Assembly (NCBI GenBank): GCA_037481695.1
Contig: JBBFLE010000003.1
Coordinates: forward strand, 62,001-126,000
Source of the DNA: a bacterium
Lineage (GTDB): Bacteria; Desulfobacterota; Desulfocorpusculales; Desulfocorpusculum
Direction of reading: 5' to 3'
Length of the DNA: 64,000 nucleotides
Position 1 is the stretch's first letter. Each line of letters opens with the position of its first letter. Under the pieces are notes generated by a model. The model searched no databases. It saw nothing but the letters and a program-made list of their open reading frames with translations, and was not told where the DNA came from. A program made the position numbers and the translations under genes. Shown here piece by piece: positions 18,128 to 25,577 of the stretch.

Positions 18128-19573
18128 TCAGGGCCCCAGAATTGCGTGCACAGGCCTGCCCAGAGCCGTGTGGGAGAGCTCTCCCAAGAGCTCGGAAACA
18201 GTGGGATGGGGATGGATGGTTCCAGCCAGGTCTTGCAGTCTGGCACCCATCTTCAAGGCCAGGGTGCACTCCCCCACCAGTTCTGTCACATGGGGACCCA
18301 TGAGCTGCATTCCCACTATCCGATTACTCCCTTTTTCCCAGACCACCTTGGCCTGACCCGCTATTTCCCCGAGGATCTGAGCCTTGCCCACGGCGCGCAT
18401 CAAGTAAGTTTGGGAGCCCGTTTCCAGACCAGAAGCCTCGGCCTGCATCTGGCTCAAACCCACAAATGCCACCTCAGGGCATGTGAATATGGCTGATGGC
18501 ACGGCTTCATATTGCAATGTCTCCTTGCCTCCCATGGCATTTTCCGCAGCCACCAGCCCCTCGGCCGAGGCCACATGGGCCAGCATGGGGCGCCCTGGCC
18601 CCAGTGCATCCCCCACGGCAAAAACATGGGGCACAGATGTCTGGAGGTCTGGTCCCACCCGGATCCAACCCTTTTCTTCCAGTGTAAGCCCCAGCTTCTC
18701 CAGGCCCAGGGCCTGGCTTGCAGCCTCCCTTCCCACGCATACCACCACCCTATCAACACCAAGCAGTTTTGAAGCCTGGAGGTTCCCGCCCAAGGGCTCC
18801 ACCAGTGGAGAGGCCCCCAGCAGGACCTCCAGTTCCCCGTTTCTCTCTTGTATCTGCTCCACCACCTGCCTCAGACAAACCTGAATACCCCGTTTCCTCA
18901 TCTCCCGCTCCAGGACAATTGAGGTATCAGGATCCAAGGAAGGCAATGGAAGGATTCTGTCCAAGGCCTCCACCACCGTCACCTGAGAGCCCAGGCCTCT
19001 TAGGATGCAGGCTAGCTCGCAGCCCACAACACCCCCGCCCACGATCAAGATCCGCGAGGGCAGCTCTTGAAGCTCCAGCACATGGGAGCTGGAAAGAATC
19101 CTTTTCCCGTCAAAAGGCAAGTATGGCAAGGACAAAGGCCTGGAGCCCGTGGCCAGGATGAGCCTGTCCCACTCAAGTTTTGTACTCTCACCTGAGGCTG
19201 ACTCAACTTCCAGAAACCCCGGGCTTCTCACTCGGCCTAATCCCTTCACCAGATTCACACCCAGGCGGCCCAGCATCTTGACTATGGCGCTTTCCTGGAT
19301 CTCCACCACCTTGCGCTTCCTGGCCATGAGTCTATCCAGCCGAAGCTTAGGGTCTCCATCCAGCTCTATGCCCAGCTCTTCCCTCCTTTTCAGGGCTTCC
19401 ATGAGTTGGGCCGTCACCTTGAGAACCTTTGTGGGTATACATCCCCAGTGAAGGCATGTACCACCTACGCGGTCTTTTTCCACCAGGCTTACCCTGGCCC
19501 CCAATTGCGAGGCCCGGATGGCCGCCACATAACCACCAGGCCCCCCGCCAAGCACCACCACCCTCAAGGACAT
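18128..19573 (-). CDS. lpdA: Dihydrolipoyl dehydrogenase (E3)
   Basis: FAD flavoprotein that reoxidises dihydrolipoyl groups with NAD. 481 residues: FAD-binding GGGPGGYVAAIRA, redox disulfide GGTCLHWGCIPTK, NAD-binding ILIVGGGVVGCELA, FAD site VFAVGDALG, and the C-terminal catalytic His-Glu region IHPHPTVSE. ATG 19573 follows AGGAGGATTC; an upstream in-frame ATG is less likely. It is isolated from the E1/E2 genes at 59.9-63.3 kb, for which it is a plausible E3, but could also serve a glycine cleavage or another 2-oxoacid complex. Confidence 0.93.
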   Translation of the reverse strand: MSLRVVVLGGGPGGYVAAIRASQLGARVSLVEKDRVGGTCLHWGCIPTKVLKVTAQLMEALKRREELGIELDGDPKLRLDRLMARKRKVVEIQESAIVKMLGRLGVNLVKGLGRVRSPGFLEVESASGESTKLEWDRLILATGSRPLSLPYLPFDGKRILSSSHVLELQELPSRILIVGGGVVGCELACILRGLGSQVTVVEALDRILPLPSLDPDTSIVLEREMRKRGIQVCLRQVVEQIQERNGELEVLLGASPLVEPLGGNLQASKLLGVDRVVVCVGREAASQALGLEKLGLTLEEKGWIRVGPDLQTSVPHVFAVGDALGPGRPMLAHVASAEGLVAAENAMGGKETLQYEAVPSAIFTCPEVAFVGLSQMQAEASGLETGSQTYLMRAVGKAQILGEIAGQAKVVWEKGSNRIVGMQLMGPHVTELVGECTLALKMGARLQDLAGTIHPHPTVSELLGELSHTALGRPVHAILGP

Positions 19574-19630
19574 GGAATCCTCCTGTTTGCTGACTTTGGG
19601 CACAGGCAACATTTTAACAGCACAGAAAAA

Positions 19631-20674
19631 TCAGAGGCCACACTTCTTGGGACAATCCACACAAGCAGGCTCCCAAGAAACCGTGGAAAATGAATCTCTG
19701 AATTTCACATAGGCTGGATCTTCCCATATCTCCATGAGAGACTTCTGAGCCAGGTTCCCAAAGGAGAGCCTGTGCAAAGGCCTCTTTTCCCCTTTTCTCC
19801 ACTGCGGGATCTCAGGCAAGCTCATGTTGGTGTAAACGCAGGGACCCACATCCCCTTGAGCGCCCACCACCAGGGCCCTAAGCACGTTTTCGGTACAAGG
19901 GGCAAAACCTCCCCCAGCCACATCTCCCAGATGGTGATGCAAGAGTGTGCCCTTGAGAGCAAGCTTCTTACTTACCTCGGCCAAACATGACAAGAGAGCT
20001 TTATCCCCGTGGGGCATCAGCTCACCTTCCAGGCTCTTCTCCAGCACGCAATCCAGTGTGCTCACAACCACTTGGCTCACTGGTATTTCATCCAGAATCT
20101 CTGGCAGTCTGGGAAATTCCTCCCAGGCAGAGGCAAGAAGCATATAAGCCACGTGGATCTCGGGCACATCTGCTCCAGCCTCTGCCCTCGCTCTTGCAAC
20201 AAGGCGCATGGCATGCAAGACCCTCTCCAGGGGCGCCCCTTTTCTTATACGGTCATTTTGGGGGCCTGTGCCGGCCATGGAGAAGGCCACCACGTGAAAT
20301 CCTGCCCTGACCATCTGCCGGGCCATTTCCAGATCCATCAAGGTTCCGTTTGTAGTGGTGCCCACCCGGCACCCCGCCTCCCGGGAAAGCTTGGCCATCT
20401 GGAAAAGCTCTGGATGTAACAAGGGCTCACCCCAGCCCTGAAGATGCACATGACGGGCCTTGGCCAAGTGGGGAAGAAGCCTTCGAAAAAGCTGCATGTT
20501 TAGATCACGCTGGGGCCAGCTCTTTCCTGCCAGGGTGCGGGGGCAGTACGAGCAAGAGGCATTGCAGCGAGTGGTCACCTCCACCTGGATCCAGTCCCAG
20601 ATAGGTCTTTTCACCCATCTTTTCCACGGAATCAACACCATTTCCTTCCAAACCCTTGACAGCTCTTTCTTCAT
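19631..20674 (-). CDS. Radical SAM/SPASM-domain protein
   Basis: 347 residues. The radical SAM cluster motif is CNASCSYC (CxxxCxxC) near residue 40, followed by LQGWGEPLLHPE and TTNGTLMD, typical of SPASM-containing radical SAM enzymes. Auxiliary-cluster cysteines are in the C-terminal third: FAPCTENV, GPCVYTN and CVDCPKKCGL. Radical SAM/SPASM enzymes modify peptides, proteins or cofactors; no substrate peptide gene is evident next to it. ATG 20674 is chosen over an upstream start because the preceding residues are poorly protein-like. lpd follows after 57 bases, so the two may be cotranscribed. Confidence 0.85.
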   Translation of the reverse strand: MKKELSRVWKEMVLIPWKRWVKRPIWDWIQVEVTTRCNASCSYCPRTLAGKSWPQRDLNMQLFRRLLPHLAKARHVHLQGWGEPLLHPELFQMAKLSREAGCRVGTTTNGTLMDLEMARQMVRAGFHVVAFSMAGTGPQNDRIRKGAPLERVLHAMRLVARARAEAGADVPEIHVAYMLLASAWEEFPRLPEILDEIPVSQVVVSTLDCVLEKSLEGELMPHGDKALLSCLAEVSKKLALKGTLLHHHLGDVAGGGFAPCTENVLRALVVGAQGDVGPCVYTNMSLPEIPQWRKGEKRPLHRLSFGNLAQKSLMEIWEDPAYVKFRDSFSTVSWEPACVDCPKKCGL

Positions 20675-20760
20675 TGATATTATACCCCCCAGGTTGTGTT
20701 TTGAATGTGTCTTTTCCCTTTTCCCCAAACCAGGGGTCCCTTGATGAAAATAGAGAATTT

Positions 20761-20781
20761 CAAGCAGGGAGCTCCTGCTTG
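20761..20781. promoter_or_regulatory. Perfect inverted repeat upstream of YeiH-like gene
   Basis: CAAGCAGG-GAGCT-CCTGCTTG, eight-base arms around five bases, 70 bases upstream of the exporter start. It could be a repressor operator or an RNA hairpin in the leader. Confidence 0.45.
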
Positions 20782-20850
20782 GAGAATCCCCGGGCAGATG
20801 GGAAGGCTCCTTCTCGGTTTTTTCAACCCCTAAACCACAAGGAGGTGAGC

Positions 20851-22392
20851 ATGGCTCAGAAGCAAGGCATTGACTGGTCCAGTCTCTGGAAAAAGGATGA
20901 ATGGATGGCAGTATGGTTGGGTTTCTTGATCATCGTGCTTGTGCTGGCAGGGCTTCCAGTGAAAATCCCTTCATTTAAGTGGACCACCGACGGGGAGTTT
21001 CAGGGACATGTAAAGGCCATGACTCCTGTGGTGGAAAAACTGGCCAAAGATGCGGAACAGAAGGGGGAGAAAGGGGTTCAGGAGAAGGCTCAGGCCCTTC
21101 TGGGGGCCATCTCCAAGGGAGAAAGGGCAGCCATCGGTAAGGCCGGTAAGGATCTGGAGGCAGCATCTAAAGATGCCAAGGATGCTGGGATCAAGAAAAA
21201 AGCCTCTGATGTAGGAAAAGACCTGGGAGGCCAGGCAGGCAACCTGACAGGCAAGGTCTTTTCCTGGGATAACATCTGGCGGGCCATACAGATCGGTATA
21301 GCCTATCTGATCCTGAGCATAATAGCCATGGCTTTGATGGGAGAGAGGGTTGGGGCCTTCATCCCCGGTTTTGTTGTGGTATTTGTGATTGCCTGGGTGG
21401 CTCAATTCATAGCAGGCAACTACACCATACTGGAGTATGGACTCGAGTATGTGCTTTGGTGTCTGGCCCTGGGGCTATTTGTGAGCAATGTGCTGGGAGT
21501 GCCAGGCTGGCTCAAGGTGGCTGTGAAGACAGAGTTTTTCATAAAAACAGGTCTCGTGATCTTGGGCTCCGGAATTCTTTTCGGAGAGATAGTGCAGGCT
21601 GGAGCTTACGGCATAGTGCAGGCTGTGCTGGTGGTTGCATGCATATGGTATTTCACTTTTTGGGTGGCCAAGAAGATGGGAGTGGATGATGAGTTTGCAG
21701 CCATCCTTTCAAGTGGGGTTTCCATATGCGGGGTTTCAGCTGCCATAGCCACATCGGGTGCTGTAAAAGGGGATCCCAAGAAACTTAGCTATGTCACCTC
21801 CCTTGTGCTCATCTGCGCCATCCCCATGCTGGTGGGCCAGCCTCTCATAGCCAAGGGTGTGGGCATGCCCGATGTGGTGGCCGGAGCGTGGCTGGGGGGG
21901 ACCCTGGATACCAGCGGCTCAGTGGTGGCCGCCGGCGCCCTCATTAGCGAAACGGCCATGAAGACAGGGGTCATAGTGAAGATGTCCCAGAACGTGCTCA
22001 TCGGGGTCGCGGCCTTCATTCTCTCCATAATCTGGACCTTCAAGAAAACAGAAGGGCTTCCCGAAGGAGAGAAGCCAGGCATCATAGAGATCTGGTACAG
22101 GTTCCCCAAGTTCGTGCTGGGGTTCATGGTGGCCTCGGTGGTATTCTCATTCTTGCTGGATCCCAAGGTGGTCTCTGCCACAAAGGGAGTTTTGGGAGGT
22201 CTCAGGACCTGGTGGTTCGCTCTGGCCTTCACCTGTATAGGACTGGAGACCAGGTTCAAGGATCTGGCCGAGCTAGGCGGAGGCAAACCTGCATTGGCAT
22301 TTGTCATAGGTCAAGGGGTCAACATTATCTGGACGCTGATACTGGCTTACCTGATTTTCGGAGGTTACATATTCCCTTCGCCCAAACTGTGA
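20851..22392 (+). CDS. YeiH family putative sulfate exporter with helical insertion
   Basis: 513-residue inner-membrane protein of the YeiH/UPF0324 family (annotated as putative sulfate exporters). The family core is clear: VSICGVSAAIATSGAVKG, GAWLGGTLDTSGSVVAAG and about ten membrane segments. Compared with the usual ~340 residues, there is a large hydrophilic Lys/Ala/Glu-rich segment after the first membrane helix (about residues 45-130) predicted to be helical and probably extracytoplasmic or coiled coil. ATG 20851 follows AAGGAGGTGAGC. A strong terminator follows. The neighbouring molybdoenzyme and other sulfur genes make a sulfur-anion role plausible. Confidence 0.85.
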   Translation: MAQKQGIDWSSLWKKDEWMAVWLGFLIIVLVLAGLPVKIPSFKWTTDGEFQGHVKAMTPVVEKLAKDAEQKGEKGVQEKAQALLGAISKGERAAIGKAGKDLEAASKDAKDAGIKKKASDVGKDLGGQAGNLTGKVFSWDNIWRAIQIGIAYLILSIIAMALMGERVGAFIPGFVVVFVIAWVAQFIAGNYTILEYGLEYVLWCLALGLFVSNVLGVPGWLKVAVKTEFFIKTGLVILGSGILFGEIVQAGAYGIVQAVLVVACIWYFTFWVAKKMGVDDEFAAILSSGVSICGVSAAIATSGAVKGDPKKLSYVTSLVLICAIPMLVGQPLIAKGVGMPDVVAGAWLGGTLDTSGSVVAAGALISETAMKTGVIVKMSQNVLIGVAAFILSIIWTFKKTEGLPEGEKPGIIEIWYRFPKFVLGFMVASVVFSFLLDPKVVSATKGVLGGLRTWWFALAFTCIGLETRFKDLAELGGGKPALAFVIGQGVNIIWTLILAYLIFGGYIFPSPKL

Positions 22393-22433
22393 GAATTGGA
22401 AAGGTTACAATAAATAGCTGGAGCCATGAGCAG

Positions 22434-22476
22434 AAAGAGCCCGGACAAGAGTAGATAGCCCGGGCTCTTTTTTTAT
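22434..22476 (+). terminator. Rho-independent terminator after YeiH-like gene
   Basis: AAAGAGCCCGG (22434-22444) pairs with CCGGGCTCTTT (22460-22470), followed by an uninterrupted T-run, 42 bases after the exporter stop. Confidence 0.9.
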
Positions 22477-22512
22477 TCCCATATCCTGATGCTACAGTGT
22501 TGATGAGAACCT

Positions 22513-22755
22513 CTACGATCCGGTCCCCAGCCTTCTCAAACAATCCTGTGGGAAGCGATGGGTGCCCCCTGTGCCCTCCAATGTCACCTCCACCAGTGCA
22601 TCAGGGTCATTTATGACCACATCTGGGTCTGTCACAACCCCTTTCATCCCTATGTATCGGGCCATGTATGACTCCCAGCGCTGATCCCCTGAAGCCCGGT
22701 AGATCTCCACACGATCTCCCTGGCGAAGAGCTCCTTGCTGCTCCATGGACTCCAT
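22513..22755 (-). CDS. Small conserved-looking hypothetical protein
   Basis: 80 residues, not recognised. ATG 22755 is preceded by GAAGGAAG and lies only six bases after the stop of the large flavoprotein gene, so it is very likely the last cistron of the molybdoenzyme operon. The sequence is hydrophilic, with a beta-rich core (GDRVEIYRASG, GMKGVVTDPDVVI, ALVEVTLEGTGGTHRFP) reminiscent of small SH3/KOW-like barrels. No signal peptide or metal motif apart from one Cys. It may bind the oxidoreductase or nucleic acid; nothing shows which. Confidence 0.6.
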   Translation of the reverse strand: MESMEQQGALRQGDRVEIYRASGDQRWESYMARYIGMKGVVTDPDVVINDPDALVEVTLEGTGGTHRFPQDCLRRLGTGS

Positions 22756-22761
22756 CTTCCT

Positions 22762-24918
22762 TCACCCCTGCGGGACAGACATCCCGCTCTTGGATTCTGC
22801 AGTGGCCCTGCGTGCACATTTCTCACATAGGAGCCTTCCTGCAAAGGCCTGGGCCAGCCCCGAGGTGCGCTTCCTGACAAAGTCCAGGTACCTGGAAGGT
22901 CCCAGATAATCTCCGCAGCCTTGGCATCTTTCCAGGCGCTCTCGCTGCAATATGGTTCCTCCCAAGATCAGGAGCCTCTCTTCACCCCTGTCCTCCATCT
23001 GCATGGCACCCGTGGGACAGTTGGCTGCACAGGCCCCACAGAGGATACATCTTTCCGAGGTCATCCGGAAGTCTGTAGGCGATTCCCCTGGCTGGCCCAC
23101 ATATCCCAGTTTCAAGGCGTCTATTTCCATTCGGTCACGGCAAACCACCACGCATCGGCCGCAGCGTTTGCATATGTCACAGCGAAGGCACCTGTGAGCT
23201 TCCCTTCTGGCCTGTTCCTCCCCCAGACCCAGCTCCACCTGTTGAAAGGTTATGCGACGCCGTTCAGGCCCCAGAAGCGGCATCTCGCACCTCTTGAGAT
23301 CCATCTTGAGCGAGGCAGCCATCTCCCAGGGCTCCAGCCTGGCCCTTCTGACAGGCACTGCTGGCATGGTTGGCTGGGGCAGGCCTTTTAAGAACCTGTC
23401 TATCCCCTCAGCCGCTCTTTTCCCGGCCCCTATGGCCTCTACCACCGTGGCTGGTCCCAGTACCACGTCTCCGCCCGCAAAGATGCCTTCCCGGCCTGCC
23501 CCTGCCGTGATGGTATCCGCCACTATGGTGTCCCAACTGCTCCAGCGTAAATCCAGGTGTTCGAGCCCTTCTGTCAGTACCCTTTGGCCTATGGCCGTCA
23601 CAACAGCATCGGCCGCCATGATGTGGTCACTGCCTTCTATGGGCACAGGCCTCCTGCGGCCTCTTGCATCAGGCTCGCTCAGGCGGGCCCTGAGGCATCT
23701 AAGCCCCACAACCCGACCTTTCTCCCCCATCACCTCCACGGGAATGGTCAGGAAGACCAGGCGAACCCCTTCTTCCTCTGCCTGGCGCACCTCCTCTACG
23801 TTAGCCGGCATCTCGGAGCGGGAACGCCTGTAAAGTAAGGTCACTTCTCGGCAGCCCAGCCTCACCAGAGTTCTGGCTGCGTCTATGGCCACGTTGCCAC
23901 CTCCCACCACCAGGACCCTTTCCCCAGGCCTTTTTCTGGCGCCCATGGCCACATCCCTTAGGAATCGCACCGCATCCAGCACCTGGGGCAAGTCCTCTCC
24001 GGGCACTGCCAGCCTGTGGGAGGCGTGGGCCCCCACGGCTATGAAAAATGCCTCGAAACCTTCCTTTCTCAGAGACTGGAGAGTCACCTCCACGCCCAGT
24101 CTGGTGTTGAATCGAAACTCCACCCCCAGCTCTTCTATGAAGGCCACCTCCCTGTCTATGACCTCCCTGGGAAGTCTGAAGCGGGGGATTCCCACCATCA
24201 TCATCCCGCCTGCCATGGGAAGCGCCTCTATGACAGTCACCTTATGGCCCTTGAGGGCCAGAAAATAAGCTGCCGTGAGCCCTGCCGGACCTGCCCCCAC
24301 CACGCATACCATGTGGCCGGTAGCGGGCTCCTTGGGAGGATTAAGGTACCTGCCCTCTGAAAGCGCCTTTTCCGCAGCAAAGGCCTTCAACTCCTTTATG
24401 GCAACTGGGGAGTCCACTTGGCCCCTTACGCATACAAACTCGCATGGATGTGTGCAAACCAGCCCGCAGACCCATGGAAAGGGGTTGTCCTGGCGGATGA
24501 GATTCACTGCCTCTTGGTAGCGCCCCTGGCCTATGAGGGCCACGTAGCTGGGCACATCTATGCCGGAAGGACAAGCCATCTGGCATGGGGCCGGAGCCAG
24601 CATGTCGCATGCACCGGAAGCACAATTGCGGGTGAGAATATGACTCTGGAATATCTCCCCTTGGCTTTCCAGTAAACTCAGGATCCTCTGTCCAAGATCT
24701 GCTCCATGAGCATCCTGCCTCTCTGTCAGGGACCTGGCCACTGCCTTTAGGTCGGCCAGATGCTCCGAGCCGGCCCTTCCCTGGGCTATATCCTCCAGCA
24801 ACACCAAGAGCTTCTCTGCCCGCATGCGGGCCCTGGGCTCCTTGATGCTTTCTTGGGCCAAGGCCGAGGCCACCTCTTGCCGGATCTCCCTTACGGGGCA
24901 AGTGCTTTCTTGGGCCAT
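22762..24918 (-). CDS. GltD-like NAD(P)H/FAD oxidoreductase with [4Fe-4S] domains
   Basis: 718-residue electron-input subunit. After an ~85-residue helical N-terminus comes a GltD-type cysteine region (CDMLAPAPCQMACPSGIDVP, then CGLVCTHPCEFVC), an FAD-binding GAGPAGLTAAYFLA, an NAD(P)-binding VVGGGNVAIDAARTLVRLG, and the FAD end motif IFAGGDVVLGPATVVEAI. The C-terminal quarter adds ferredoxin-like clusters: CLRCDICKRCGRCVVVC and CILCGACAANCPTG, plus CQGCG and LLCEKCARR. It would pass electrons between NAD(P)H and the [4Fe-4S] subunit encoded upstream. Part of an operon of molybdoenzyme, FeS protein, this gene and a small protein. Confidence 0.9.
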   Translation of the reverse strand: MAQESTCPVREIRQEVASALAQESIKEPRARMRAEKLLVLLEDIAQGRAGSEHLADLKAVARSLTERQDAHGADLGQRILSLLESQGEIFQSHILTRNCASGACDMLAPAPCQMACPSGIDVPSYVALIGQGRYQEAVNLIRQDNPFPWVCGLVCTHPCEFVCVRGQVDSPVAIKELKAFAAEKALSEGRYLNPPKEPATGHMVCVVGAGPAGLTAAYFLALKGHKVTVIEALPMAGGMMMVGIPRFRLPREVIDREVAFIEELGVEFRFNTRLGVEVTLQSLRKEGFEAFFIAVGAHASHRLAVPGEDLPQVLDAVRFLRDVAMGARKRPGERVLVVGGGNVAIDAARTLVRLGCREVTLLYRRSRSEMPANVEEVRQAEEEGVRLVFLTIPVEVMGEKGRVVGLRCLRARLSEPDARGRRRPVPIEGSDHIMAADAVVTAIGQRVLTEGLEHLDLRWSSWDTIVADTITAGAGREGIFAGGDVVLGPATVVEAIGAGKRAAEGIDRFLKGLPQPTMPAVPVRRARLEPWEMAASLKMDLKRCEMPLLGPERRRITFQQVELGLGEEQARREAHRCLRCDICKRCGRCVVVCRDRMEIDALKLGYVGQPGESPTDFRMTSERCILCGACAANCPTGAMQMEDRGEERLLILGGTILQRERLERCQGCGDYLGPSRYLDFVRKRTSGLAQAFAGRLLCEKCARRATAESKSGMSVPQG

Positions 24919-24942
24919 GATTCTAGGAACCCCCCGGCAACC

Positions 24943-25521
24943 TTATTCAGCCTGTTTTCGCACAGGAGGCTTCCTGGGTTTGGAGGCCGGGGCTGTGGGT
25001 TGCCTCAAGGTCACCTCCCAGCCCACAGCAGCCATGGCCTTGGCATGACGTTCCCTGCGGGAATCCACCATTTGCTCAGGTCTCCCGAAGTGGAGACACT
25101 TGGTGACGCACTTGGCAACACATGCAGGTTCCAGCCCCTTGTCCACCCTGTCTTTACAGTAGTCACACTTGACGGCCTTTCCTGTCTCTGGGTTCCATTG
25201 GGGCACCCCCCAGGGGCAGGCTCGCATGCAGGCCTTGCAGCCAACACAAAGCTCCTCGTTCACGAAAACTATGCCGTCTTCGGCCCTCTTCTGCATTGCC
25301 CCGGTGGGACATGCCGCCACGCACCAGGGTCTTTCACAGTGAAAGCAGGGCATGAAGATGAAGTCCACCTTGGGAAGCCCACCCACCATTTTGGGACCCA
25401 CGGTCATGACCCTGCAGAGCCTTGGTCCCACGGGAAGCCTCTTGTTCTCTTTGCAGTGCACCTCGCAGGACAGGCATCCTATGCACTTGCTGCTGTCATG
25501 AAACAGGTAGTATTCGCTCAT
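24943..25521 (-). CDS. Four-cluster [4Fe-4S] electron-transfer subunit
   Basis: 192 residues, DmsB/PsrB/HycB-like. Cysteine groups for four cubane clusters are present: CIGCLSCEVHC, CFHCERPWCVAACPTG, CVGCKACMRACPWG and CDYCKDRVDKGLEPACVAKC. No signal peptide, so it works in the cytoplasm with the molybdoenzyme upstream and the NAD(P)H-FAD subunit downstream (24 bases away). The C-terminal tail after ~165 is proline- and lysine-rich. Confidence 0.92.
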   Translation of the reverse strand: MSEYYLFHDSSKCIGCLSCEVHCKENKRLPVGPRLCRVMTVGPKMVGGLPKVDFIFMPCFHCERPWCVAACPTGAMQKRAEDGIVFVNEELCVGCKACMRACPWGVPQWNPETGKAVKCDYCKDRVDKGLEPACVAKCVTKCLHFGRPEQMVDSRRERHAKAMAAVGWEVTLRQPTAPASKPRKPPVRKQAE

Positions 25522-25577
25522 CTGTGCATCTCCTTAAGAACACTCTCAAGACTCTGGACTCTCTGAGTTCTGAACTT

